From: Lewinellaceae bacterium
GTDB taxonomy: Bacteria > Bacteroidota > Bacteroidia > Chitinophagales > Saprospiraceae
Direction: 5' to 3'
NCBI GenBank assembly: GCA_020636075.1
Contig: JACJYO010000004.1
Span: 434,001-498,000, forward strand
DNA: 64,000 bases
Positions within the stretch are counted from its first letter, which is position 1. Every line of letters starts with the position of its first letter. Below the pieces are notes generated by a model. It did no database searches. It was not told the origin of the DNA and was given only the letters and a program-made list of their open reading frames with translations. The position numbers and the translations under genes were made by a program. Below are positions 35,541 through 44,037 of this stretch, one piece after another.

Positions 35541-37298
35541 CTATCGTACGAAATTCCGCTCGTACACCGCCTCATTTCCCCGGTCGTCCGTTACCACCAG
35601 GCGCAGTTTGTGTTCACCGGGCGCAAGATGCCCATCGAAACGGTGGGTCAGGCGGGCAATTTTCCGGTCAAATTCAAACAAGATCCATTTGCCATCCACG
35701 GTGCCCCGGTAACGCAGGCCATCGGCGCGTCCATCGGTGCCAAAATTGTCGGAGATGCGGAAGGCCATGGTTTTTTTGCGTCGCATATCCACACTGAATA
35801 CAACGGGTTTTATGGTGGGCGGGGTGGTGTCAACCATAATGCAGTAGGTATCGAAATCGCGGACCCGGGTTACCAACATATCGCCGTCCCAGCTGCCGCC
35901 GCAGTTGACGGGGCGGCTACGCGTGCGGTAGCGGGCAACTACGGCCTTTTCCCGCAGGTTTTCCGGCAATTCTTCCGGGCGTATGCGCAGGGTGCAGTAT
36001 TTGTGCAAGGGCGTTGTTTTCAGGTGTGCCTGATGCAGTGCCGAGTATGTGCCGGGCTCGCGGGGGCTGCTGCTGTATTGGAAAAAGAGCGTTTCGTACA
36101 AAGCGCCTTTGGGGATGGTCATGGAAAAGCCTTCCATATCAATACGATTTTCCACGTCATAGGGCAATTCGATACAGTCGGGATGCTCTGGTTGTGGTTC
36201 TGGTTCACCCCGGTAGGCCCAAAATACCACGGTGGACTGGTTGCCGTTGGCGTCGGCAGCTTTTACGGTAATTTTCGTTGGAATTTCCCTGTACAGCGTT
36301 ACAGCGCCCAGGCTTTCAGTGCGGGTAAAATTGGCATGATGATCACCGGGCAGCGCAAAACATCGCTGGTACATGGCGCCATTGGTTTCATAGGTAGCGT
36401 AGTCGGTATGCGCGTTGAGATAACGGGTTTCGTCGAAGTCGAACTCATCGGCTTTCCAGGCGTAAGCCAGGTCGTCGTTGGCCAGGAGCGTCAGGGCAAA
36501 CAGGCCGTTTTTATTATGGGTATTCCCGGTAGATTGGTCGTAAGAACGCAGCCCAAAACCGACCCGCCAGGCCGGCAGGCGCACAGTGTCGCCCGGCACG
36601 CCATAGGTACCGTCGGGGCGTTGTTCGATCGGAAATGGAAGCGTGGATTGCACTTCCCGGTTTGGGTTTAAGCAATATACCTGCATACCCCGCAACAAAG
36701 GCGGAACCGCATCGGGAATTTGGAGCCCGAACAACAGCGGGTTCAGCGGACGTTGATTCGCTGTGCGGCGAATCTCAAAATGCAGGTGCGGACCGCCCGA
36801 ACTGCCGGTATTACCCATGCGCGCAATCTCCTCGCCCTTTTTTACCTTGTACAAACCGTCTTTTGGAAAAAGATCAACTTCAAAGCGTTCGCGGTTGTAC
36901 TGGGTTTCCTTGACATATTTTTCAATGGCCGGCGTGAACCGGTCAAGGTGTCCGTACACTGTAGTGTAGCCGTTTGGGTGTTTGATGTACAGCGCTTTGC
37001 CGTAGCCGCTTTCGTCCACTTTGATCCGGTCAATAAAGCCGTCTGCCGCGGCAAAAATCGCTTGCCCGGCCTGGCCAGAAACATTGCTGATATCTATGCC
37101 GGTATGAAAATGGTTGGCCCGCAGTTCGCCGAAAGTGCCCGATAGCCGGATGCTAGCCGTGCTCACAGGCATGAGAAAGTAATCTTTGGGAAAGGGTTCG
37201 TCGGGCACTACCACCGCCGCTTTATTCGGATGACCAAAAGAAAGGGCCGGCAGCAGTCCGACCAAACCCAGCAAAGTACGCAATGGCATGTTCCACAT
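35541..37298 (-). CDS. M23 family metallopeptidase (peptidoglycan endopeptidase)
   Basis: A 585-residue protein with a signal peptide (starting MWNMPLRTLLG; the ATG at 37298 is used, another at 37289 would also fit). The LytM/M23 domain near residues 55-180 has H and D in ANHFHTGIDI and the second metal-binding HLHFE in GGPHLHFEIRR. The remaining 400 residues look like beta domains. It should cleave cross-links in periplasmic peptidoglycan. Confidence 0.9.
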   Translation of the reverse strand: MWNMPLRTLLGLVGLLPALSFGHPNKAAVVVPDEPFPKDYFLMPVSTASIRLSGTFGELRANHFHTGIDISNVSGQAGQAIFAAADGFIDRIKVDESGYGKALYIKHPNGYTTVYGHLDRFTPAIEKYVKETQYNRERFEVDLFPKDGLYKVKKGEEIARMGNTGSSGGPHLHFEIRRTANQRPLNPLLFGLQIPDAVPPLLRGMQVYCLNPNREVQSTLPFPIEQRPDGTYGVPGDTVRLPAWRVGFGLRSYDQSTGNTHNKNGLFALTLLANDDLAYAWKADEFDFDETRYLNAHTDYATYETNGAMYQRCFALPGDHHANFTRTESLGAVTLYREIPTKITVKAADANGNQSTVVFWAYRGEPEPQPEHPDCIELPYDVENRIDMEGFSMTIPKGALYETLFFQYSSSPREPGTYSALHQAHLKTTPLHKYCTLRIRPEELPENLREKAVVARYRTRSRPVNCGGSWDGDMLVTRVRDFDTYCIMVDTTPPTIKPVVFSVDMRRKKTMAFRISDNFGTDGRADGLRYRGTVDGKWILFEFDRKIARLTHRFDGHLAPGEHKLRLVVTDDRGNEAVYERNFVR

Positions 37299-37408
37299 AG
37301 CAATCAAGTTTTGGAGAAGGCGAAAGGGTTTTCGAAGGAGCGGGAGTACGGGTGCGGTACAAAGGAAATCCGGGGGGACTACCGCAAATTAAGTACCAAA
37401 TCAAACTT

Positions 37409-37526
37409 CTGGACATTTTTCTCGCAGATTTGACGCAGAATAGTTTGCACAGATTTTACACAGAAAATTCTGCGTGAAATCTGTGTGATTTTCTGTGTAA
37501 AATCTGTGCGACATAAAAATGTCCAG
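37409..37526. repeat. 118-bp palindromic element, copy A
   Basis: This AT-rich element reads almost the same on both strands: outer arms CTGGACATTTTT / AAAAATGTCCAG, inner nested CAGATTTTACACAG-type units. It matches the 122-bp element at 58037 over most of its length. It sits in the 249-base gap between aat and the M23 gene, both on the minus strand. Confidence 0.8.
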
Positions 37527-37547
37527 TAGAGTGGTGCCAAACCCAAA

Positions 37548-38264
37548 TCAGTGTTTGGTGCGCAGGGCCAATTGTCCGGCCTGCAAATCCCAAAAGCCAA
37601 TCAGGGAGCGTTCGTATGCATTTTTAACGAGGTAGTCCAAAAATAGTTCCCGGGGAATACTTCGGGCGCCCAAACTTTGCAGGTGCTGTGTTTGCTGCTG
37701 GCAATCGACCATCCAGAATCCCGCAGCCTGCAAGGCCCGCACCAGGGTAATGAAGCCCGCCTTGGAGGCATTGGCGTGATGGGCAAACATACTTTCGCCA
37801 AAAAAAATCCGGCCCAGCGAAATGCCATACAGCCCGCCAACCAGTTTGCCGGCGTTCCACACTTCCACGGAATGCGCGACGCCCTGACGGTGCAATTCGG
37901 TATAGCCTTCGATGAATGCCTCCGAAATCCAGGAGCCATCCTGGGCATTTCGCGGCGACTCGGCACAGGTGCGGATGACCTGTTCAAAACAGGTATCCAA
38001 ACTGTATTCGAATTTGCCCTGATTGAACACGGAGCGCATGCTTTTGTGCACTTTTAGTTCTTCGGGAAACAACACAAACCGCGGGTCGGGCGAATACCAG
38101 TAAAAATTACCGTCGGCTTCAAACCAGGGGAAAATGCCGTTTCGATACGCCAATACCAATCGGTCGGGGCTCAGGTCACCACCAACTGCCAACAAGCCGC
38201 TGGGTTCGGCCATGGCAGGATGCGGAAAGGATAACTCATGTTCGTTGAGCCAGTAAACGGGCAT
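37548..38264 (-). CDS. aat: Leucyl/phenylalanyl-tRNA-protein transferase
   Basis: A 238-residue aminoacyl transferase of the Aat family. GLLAVGGDLSPDRLVLAYRNGIFPW at residues 22-46 and FFGESMFAH with ASKAGFITL are the family's landmark stretches. It attaches Leu or Phe from tRNA to proteins with N-terminal Arg or Lys, making them ClpS/ClpAP substrates. It starts 29 bases after the clpS stop, so the two N-degron genes form an operon. Confidence 0.95.
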   Translation of the reverse strand: MPVYWLNEHELSFPHPAMAEPSGLLAVGGDLSPDRLVLAYRNGIFPWFEADGNFYWYSPDPRFVLFPEELKVHKSMRSVFNQGKFEYSLDTCFEQVIRTCAESPRNAQDGSWISEAFIEGYTELHRQGVAHSVEVWNAGKLVGGLYGISLGRIFFGESMFAHHANASKAGFITLVRALQAAGFWMVDCQQQTQHLQSLGARSIPRELFLDYLVKNAYERSLIGFWDLQAGQLALRTKH

Positions 38265-38293
38265 GCTTGATTGTTGGCTGTTAACGCGGGAAC

Positions 38294-38581
38294 TTAGTCT
38301 TCAAGGACGGCAGAAAGACCACGGTCGAGCAGGGCTTCGCACAGCGGAACCAGTTCCTTTTTTGAACCGGTTTTTACCGTGGCTTTACCCTTAAAGTGGA
38401 TGATAATGGATAATTGTTCGGCCTGTTCGTGGGTATGTTTGAGGATTTCCATGAAGCAATGAATTACCCAGTCGAACGAATTGACATCATCGTTAAACAC
38501 AATTATATGGGCCGGAAGGTCTGAACTAATGTCGTCTTCCACCAATATGTCTTCCTGTTCTTCCCAGAGTGGATTGGGCAT
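38294..38581 (-). CDS. clpS: ATP-dependent Clp protease adaptor ClpS
   Basis: A 95-residue adaptor. The N-degron pocket region reads HIIVFNDDVNSFDWVIHCFM (family NDDxxxx..V), and later HxKGKA-like HFKGKATVKTG fits the C-terminal part. ClpS delivers proteins with N-terminal Leu, Phe, Tyr or Trp to ClpAP. It stands 29 bases before aat, completing recognition and substrate-making steps in one transcript; clpA and clpP are not in this window. Confidence 0.93.
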   Translation of the reverse strand: MPNPLWEEQEDILVEDDISSDLPAHIIVFNDDVNSFDWVIHCFMEILKHTHEQAEQLSIIIHFKGKATVKTGSKKELVPLCEALLDRGLSAVLED

Positions 38582-38602
38582 TTTATTTGGAATTTAGGTA
38601 CG

Positions 38603-38678
38603 GGTTTCTGGTTAGAAGGTTTCTGGTTATTTACCATTCCGGGAAGGTTTGCAACCAGAAACCTTCTAACCAGAAACC
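38603..38678. repeat. 76-bp hairpin with perfect 26-bp arms between clpS and the peroxiredoxin gene
   Basis: The arms 38603-38628 and 38653-38678 are exact reverse complements around a 24-base loop, and each arm contains the word GGTTTCTGGTT twice, so multiple registers can pair. It lies between two co-oriented genes. No T-run follows on the minus strand, so it is not a simple terminator. Confidence 0.75.
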
Positions 38679-38685
38679 AGGAACC

Positions 38686-39156
38686 TTAATTATTCAATGT
38701 TTTCAGAACGCTGCGCACCGCCTCGAAGTTCGGCAATTCCCCGGCATTTTCCAGCACTTCCGCATAGCGGATCACCCCGTCTTTATCAATCACAAAGGCT
38801 GAACGTTTGGAAACGCCTTTCATTTCATACACAAACGTTTTATAGAGGGCATCGTATTTTTTACTCACGGTTTTGTTGAAATCAGAAAGCATGGGGAAAT
38901 TAAAACCCAGTTCATGCTTCCATTTTTCCAGGGCATAAATACTGTCTACGGAAATCGCCAGCAGTTGAGCATCGAGGGCTTCATATTCTGCCAGGCTGTC
39001 GCGCATCAGGCTGAGTTCTTTGGTGCAAACCCCGGTAAATGCAAGGGGGTAAAAGAGTAAGACCACATTTTTGCCGCGAAAGTCGCTGAGTTTGATTTGA
39101 GATTTGTCGCTGGCACGGAGGGTAAAATCTGGGGCGGTATCACCGGGATTGAGCAT
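38686..39156 (-). CDS. Peroxiredoxin, AhpC/TSA family (1-Cys)
   Basis: A 156-residue thioredoxin-fold peroxidase with P37-x3-T41-x2-C44 (LAFTGVC), the peroxidatic site. C44 is the only cysteine, so it should be a 1-Cys (AhpE-like) enzyme that needs an external reductant. The C-terminal two-thirds has the usual VSKRSAFVIDKDGVIRYAEV. It is upstream of clpS-aat on the same strand, separated by the 26-bp-arm inverted repeat. Confidence 0.92.
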   Translation of the reverse strand: MLNPGDTAPDFTLRASDKSQIKLSDFRGKNVVLLFYPLAFTGVCTKELSLMRDSLAEYEALDAQLLAISVDSIYALEKWKHELGFNFPMLSDFNKTVSKKYDALYKTFVYEMKGVSKRSAFVIDKDGVIRYAEVLENAGELPNFEAVRSVLKTLNN

Positions 39157-39287
39157 AGTGTGAGAGCAGAATGGTTATAAGCGTCCGCAAAAATAGAAAA
39201 CTCTGTACGCTTGGCGCATGTTGGAATTTTTCTGCGCGAACCCCGAATGAACCGTTTTGGGTTTGGCAGGGAAATCCCGATATGTTT

Positions 39288-40688
39288 TTATCCCCGCTGG
39301 AGTTGTTTGAGAAACCACTCGCGTTCCGTAAGCACCGGCGCTGTTTCGATTTGCCTGCGAATGGTCTCCATGGCCGGGGTGCTTCCGGGTTTCAGGCTCA
39401 GCATTTTGCGCAACATGCGCACAATGGCCTGGTAATTCTCCTTGTGATAACCCAACACTTTTTTGCGGCGCAGGTAAATTTCGATGCTGTCCAACTGGTT
39501 TTCCAGCGCGCTGAACTCTTCTTTTTCATAGTAAATTTTGCAGAGCAGGGTTTTGGCCACCAGGTTTTGCAACACATCGTCGTATTCCATGCGCAGGAGG
39601 TGCTGCATGGCTTCGGTGTAATTGCCCGTGTCGTAGTAGTACCGGGCCAGGTTGAAGTTCAGCGCGCCTTCGCGGTGATTGGCTGGAAGCAAAGGGGCGT
39701 AATCGTGCATAAACCGGAAGGTCCAGTCGTACTCCTGCAGGTTCAAGGCAGTCAGCACAATATTGGTGTAGGTCCAGCGCGACAGGGAGCCGTTTTCCAG
39801 CAAGGCGCCATGTTGTAATCCCGACTGGTACAGGTCGAACACATCCCGGAAATAGCGCCCTTCAGCCTGGTTGATCCGACGGATGCAAAAGTTGATGGCG
39901 ATCAGGTACAGGTCGTGCACCTCTGCCAGCGGAAAAGCCTCCGTATAGTCGTGCAGGAGTTCCTTCAGGCGGCGGAAGTGCCGGTCGCTGGCATCATCGC
40001 CGGCCAGGGCATAATACCCGTGGTAAAAAGCCGCCACCGAGGGGGTTTCCAGAAAAGGGTGCCCGTCGAGAAAAGTCAGCATCTGATTGAGCAGGCCTTT
40101 TTCATATGCGCGTTTGGACACTGCCTGATGGCTGAGCAGCAGGCAGCCGGTGCGCAGTTTTTCGGTGATGAACGCCACATCCTGCGCATCCGAAAGTTCC
40201 TGCAGGTTGAGGCTTTTGGCGCGGCCTTGTTGTTGGGAAAGGTGGAATGCCTCCAGTTGGAGTCGGTAGCCGGTCCGGTGATATTCGGCGCTCCGGTGCG
40301 GATCGGCTTCGAGGCGTTTGCGGGCATAGCGTAGCATTCCGGCGCTCAGATCGTCGAGTTGCAGCCTTCGCAAGGCCTCCACCGTCAGCACATGGCTGTC
40401 GTGCAACGATGCTTTCCAGGACTCCAGGGCCAAAAATTGTTCCACCGCTTCCAGCAAATAACTGGTCAGGTGGTACAGCCGCCGGTCCGACTCGCCCAGT
40501 GCGCGTGCTACCTGTGCGTTATCCAACGCTGCATCCGGCGCATCCTGCAGCCTTGGGCGCAAGTAATCGTACAGCTGCGCTGTGCCGGCATGGGTCACCA
40601 GGTAGGGCGAGGCCATGTATTTGTCAAAGGCCTTCAATGTTGCTGGCGATAAACTGCGCAGTATTTGGAGCACAGGGGTATTTTGCAT
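39288..40688 (-). CDS. Helical-repeat protein of a lineage-specific family, copy 1
   Basis: A 466-residue protein predicted almost wholly alpha-helical, without a signal peptide or membrane helix. I know no named family. It is clearly homologous to the 480-residue protein at 46409: both have a K/R-rich start followed by SPY, then RRIN, ENG-LS-W, a TPR-like YYYDTGNYTEA block, KIYYE and finally REW/RDW-L. Like its paralog it is divergently transcribed from a T9SS-sorted secreted protein (40916). The architecture suggests a TPR-like binding or scaffold function, which is inference. Confidence 0.8.
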   Translation of the reverse strand: MQNTPVLQILRSLSPATLKAFDKYMASPYLVTHAGTAQLYDYLRPRLQDAPDAALDNAQVARALGESDRRLYHLTSYLLEAVEQFLALESWKASLHDSHVLTVEALRRLQLDDLSAGMLRYARKRLEADPHRSAEYHRTGYRLQLEAFHLSQQQGRAKSLNLQELSDAQDVAFITEKLRTGCLLLSHQAVSKRAYEKGLLNQMLTFLDGHPFLETPSVAAFYHGYYALAGDDASDRHFRRLKELLHDYTEAFPLAEVHDLYLIAINFCIRRINQAEGRYFRDVFDLYQSGLQHGALLENGSLSRWTYTNIVLTALNLQEYDWTFRFMHDYAPLLPANHREGALNFNLARYYYDTGNYTEAMQHLLRMEYDDVLQNLVAKTLLCKIYYEKEEFSALENQLDSIEIYLRRKKVLGYHKENYQAIVRMLRKMLSLKPGSTPAMETIRRQIETAPVLTEREWFLKQLQRG

Positions 40689-40734
40689 GGCCGGTATTTT
40701 GTTGAAATAGTCGCGTTGCTTACAAAATGCAAAA

Positions 40735-40742
40735 CAAATATA
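40735..40742 (-). promoter_or_regulatory. Putative -7 promoter box of the helical-repeat gene
   Basis: The minus strand reads TATATTTG, an exact TAnnTTTG match, 47 bases before the start at 40688. The -33 element is unclear. Confidence 0.45.
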
Positions 40743-40915
40743 AATCTGAAAATTGCTTTAAATATTTTTTATAAAAAATTGATTATCAAATTAAAATTAA
40801 AAATTTATTGAAAATATAAACCTGAAAATCCTGAAAAACTGTCTTTGTTCAAGCCATGGCATTCCAGCACTTTTGTACCGTCAAGAATCTGACGAATCAA
40901 CAAACCTGTATTATC

Positions 40916-43804
40916 ATGAATGTATTTCCGCAATACCTGCGTCCGGCTTTAATCCTCCTGCTCTTTTCACTGGGCGCACAACTGGCCGGGCAATCCTTTC
41001 GCAAGGCTTATGCGCCCGACGCCAGTTCCTGTTCCGATTTTACCGAAACTGCCGATGGCGGCTTTTTAATGGTCGGTGGCATTGCTACCGATAACGCACT
41101 GTTTTTACAACGTACCGATCAAACGGGCAACATCATCTGGGCTGCCCACCAAAACCTCAACGGCGCCCGGGGCATTGCGGTTTGTGCGGCGCCCGACGGC
41201 GGTTTTGCCGTGCTTTGCGAAAATTATTTCGACGGCACGGAACTGCGCAACCTGGTGTTGAAAATCGACGGCGCCGGGGTTACACAGTGGCAAAAAGTAC
41301 TCGAAAATCCAACCTTGCCCAACGGCTTCCGCGACATCGTGGCCACTAACGGCGGCGGCTACGCAGTGGCAGGGGATGCGCGTACCTTCGTGCCGGTATC
41401 GGATTCGCATATCCAACTGCTTCGCCTTGACGAAACAGGGAACATACTTTGGACGCAAACGCTGGGCGATCCCAATGCCGGCAGAGAACTGGCGCTCGGC
41501 CTGGTGGAAATGGCCAATGGCGACCTGGTGGTTGCCGGCGAACGTCGCAGTGCTCCAACCATTATGGATGGCTCCGACTTGTTCATGGCGCGTACCGATG
41601 CACAGGGTACCGTCCTTTGGCAACGGGAGTACAACAAACCGGACTACCAGAGTGCGCTCGATTTCAAAGTCGATGCAAACGGCAATCTGTTGCTCTTTGG
41701 CGAAACCAAACAATCCAATCCGGCTAAAGCGGCCGTGCTAAAAACAGCAGGCGACGGTACGGAGATTTGGTTCCGTGAACCTATGGACATCCTCGACGGT
41801 ATACCGTCCGGCAATACCAGATATATTCGGAGTTTCATCCTGGATGGAGGTGGAAATGTTTACATTCCTTTCTTGCAGATCAACGACAACCTGTTTACCG
41901 ATAACTTGAACCTGTTCAAACTAAGTGCTGCCGGCGACTCTGCCTGGACGCGCGAGTCGAATCTGACAGACCTGCCCCTTGCTGCCAGGTATACCACCGA
42001 TAACCAATTTGCCCTGGTCGGGCGCACCGGGACCGATGCGATTGGTGAAAATGCTGTACTTCTCAAAACCGACTGGAACGGTGGCTTTTTTACCGTATTT
42101 AGTACGCTGCAAGGATCGGTTTTTTGGGATGAAAATTTGAATTGTACACTGGACAACCAGGAACCGGTGCCACCGAATATTATTGTCAAGGCGGTCGGGC
42201 AATTGGGCGATACCTTGTACACCGTTGTTTCCCCGGCAGGTAGTTACGCTTTTAATTTGAACCCCGATACGTATACCATTACAGCCCGGCCATTGCCTGG
42301 CCTTGAAAATCTTTGGACAGCCTGCGATACACCGGTCGTCGTGGTGCCTGCCAATGGGCAGGTGGTACAGGCGCCGCCAATCGGAATTCAAAGTACCGTG
42401 GATTGCCCTTACCTGGAGGTTGAACTGGTCGCCGGGCTGATGCGGCGCTGCACGTCGTTCAATTATTACATCAATTACTGCAACAACGGAACCCAAACCG
42501 CCACGAATGCAACAGTGCAACTTACCCTGGATCCGCTGTGCGACTACGTGAACAGCACCCTTCCTCTTGTAGGCGTTAGCGGCAATATCCTGACGTTCGA
42601 CCTGGGCGATTTGGCGCCTGGCCACTGCGACAATTTCAAGGTGCAAGTGATGCTGAGCTGCGGTGCCAACAATGGGCAGACTATTTGCGCCGAAGCGCAT
42701 ATTTACCCCGATAGTAGCTGTCTGCCACCCGATCCCTTGTGGGACGGCTCGCATGTGGAAGTGCAGGCCAGCTGCAATGGCACCGCAGAATTTACCATCA
42801 CCAATAGCGGCGCCGGCGACATGAACGGTACGGTCAATTATGTGATTATTGAAGACCAGATCATGTACATGCAAGGTAGCGTGCAACTCGATTCCGGCGC
42901 CGACAGCACAATTACGATCGCTAACCCCACCGGTAATTCCTACTATATCCGTTCAAGTCAACGACCAGGCCACCCGGGAAACAGCATGCCTGCCGCCGCT
43001 GTCGACCTGTGCAACGGACAGTCGAACGGCACCAGCCTTGCCCAGCAACTGGCCCTCAACACCGGCGATCCTTTTCTCGATATTCATTGCGGACAAGTGG
43101 TTGGCTCTTATGACCCCAACGATAAGCGCGGCTTTCCGCTGGGCTGGCGCGATGAACACTACCTGGAGGTCGGACAAGAGGTTGAATATATGATCCGCTT
43201 TCAAAACACCGGGAACGACACGGCTTTCCTCGTAGTGATCCGCGATGACCTGCCCGCCGAACTCGATCCGGCGACAGTGCGCCCCGGTCCGGCCAGCCAC
43301 CCTTACAAATTCCAAATGAGCGGCTCCGGTATGTTGCGCTTTACATTTGAAAATATCTTGCTGCCCGACAGCACGACCAATGAACCGGAATCGCACGGTT
43401 TTGTAACCTTCCGGGTGGCACAACGCCCGGACCTGCCGTTGGGAACGATCCTCGAAAATACCGCTGCCATTGATTTCGACTTCAATGAACCAGTCATCAC
43501 CAACACCTGGTTCCACACCATTGGTTACCCCCTGCTGACGTTTACGCTGAACCCACCAACACACAATGCACTGGACTTGCGCATTGCTCCAAACCCTGCA
43601 ATCAGTTTTGCAGAATTTCAGCTCACGGAAAACGACGCCTACCGCTTCAGCCTGTACGATGCTACCGGCCAACTCGTGCAGCAACGTCACTTTTCCGGTA
43701 CGCGCTACCGTTTTGAACGCGGGACGTTCCCGGCGGGCTTGTATTTTTTCCGAATGGAAAATATGGCGGGGCGGGCTGCCGGCGGGAAATTGATGTTGAA
43801 ATAA
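40916..43804 (+). CDS. Secreted T9SS cargo protein with DUF11-like domains and type A sorting domain
   Basis: A 962-residue protein. The start at 40916 opens a signal peptide ending AGQ; an in-frame upstream ATG at 40856 would add 20 residues. The N-terminal ~400 residues carry a delta-60/RCC1-like beta propeller with repeated blocks such as TADGGFLMVGG and TNGGGYAVAG. A SdrD-type or cnaB-like region follows, then a conserved-repeat (DUF11-like) domain around GSYDPNDKRGFP and VGQEVEYMIRFQNTGNDTA. The C-terminus (IAPNPAISFAEFQL...FPAGLYFFRM) is a T9SS type A sorting domain. It is divergently transcribed from the helical-repeat gene copy 1. Confidence 0.88.
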   Translation: MNVFPQYLRPALILLLFSLGAQLAGQSFRKAYAPDASSCSDFTETADGGFLMVGGIATDNALFLQRTDQTGNIIWAAHQNLNGARGIAVCAAPDGGFAVLCENYFDGTELRNLVLKIDGAGVTQWQKVLENPTLPNGFRDIVATNGGGYAVAGDARTFVPVSDSHIQLLRLDETGNILWTQTLGDPNAGRELALGLVEMANGDLVVAGERRSAPTIMDGSDLFMARTDAQGTVLWQREYNKPDYQSALDFKVDANGNLLLFGETKQSNPAKAAVLKTAGDGTEIWFREPMDILDGIPSGNTRYIRSFILDGGGNVYIPFLQINDNLFTDNLNLFKLSAAGDSAWTRESNLTDLPLAARYTTDNQFALVGRTGTDAIGENAVLLKTDWNGGFFTVFSTLQGSVFWDENLNCTLDNQEPVPPNIIVKAVGQLGDTLYTVVSPAGSYAFNLNPDTYTITARPLPGLENLWTACDTPVVVVPANGQVVQAPPIGIQSTVDCPYLEVELVAGLMRRCTSFNYYINYCNNGTQTATNATVQLTLDPLCDYVNSTLPLVGVSGNILTFDLGDLAPGHCDNFKVQVMLSCGANNGQTICAEAHIYPDSSCLPPDPLWDGSHVEVQASCNGTAEFTITNSGAGDMNGTVNYVIIEDQIMYMQGSVQLDSGADSTITIANPTGNSYYIRSSQRPGHPGNSMPAAAVDLCNGQSNGTSLAQQLALNTGDPFLDIHCGQVVGSYDPNDKRGFPLGWRDEHYLEVGQEVEYMIRFQNTGNDTAFLVVIRDDLPAELDPATVRPGPASHPYKFQMSGSGMLRFTFENILLPDSTTNEPESHGFVTFRVAQRPDLPLGTILENTAAIDFDFNEPVITNTWFHTIGYPLLTFTLNPPTHNALDLRIAPNPAISFAEFQLTENDAYRFSLYDATGQLVQQRHFSGTRYRFERGTFPAGLYFFRMENMAGRAAGGKLMLK

Positions 43805-43813
43805 TCCGATTGT

Positions 43814-43990
43814 CCCAGCCCTAAAGGGCTGGGCTGAGAATGCCCTGAAGGGTTGGACTGAGAACGCCCTTGATGGCCGGGCTGAGAATGCCCAACCGTT
43901 AATACAAAACATACTAATCGAATCTATACATTTTTATTCGAGCCGAAATTTTCCTGGCCCACCTTCTTAGCCCAGCCATTCATGGCTGGG
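43814..43990. repeat. Cluster of four REP-like hairpins with CTGAGAA / CTAAGAA tails
   Basis: Three forward units: hairpin 43814-43833 with tail CTGAGAA at 43834-43840, a second unit with its tail at 43858-43864, and a third with its tail at 43882-43888. One inverted unit: hairpin 43971-43990 with tail TTCTTAG at 43964-43970. The first and last hairpins have CCCAGCC..GGCTGGG stems. The same tail flanks the hairpins at 63411 and 63500. Confidence 0.75.
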
Positions 43991-44037
43991 ACAAAAAAAA
44001 TGCCTCATCAATCTGCAAAATTTTAAAAAGAAAGATC

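Noticed and set aside
35610..36671. A 353-codon plus-strand frame opposite the M23 gene
   Set aside because: The M23 motifs are real on the minus strand and the shadow has no family signal.
42953..43912. A 319-codon minus-strand frame across the end of the T9SS gene
   Set aside because: The plus-strand gene has a clear T9SS sorting end; the shadow has no motif.
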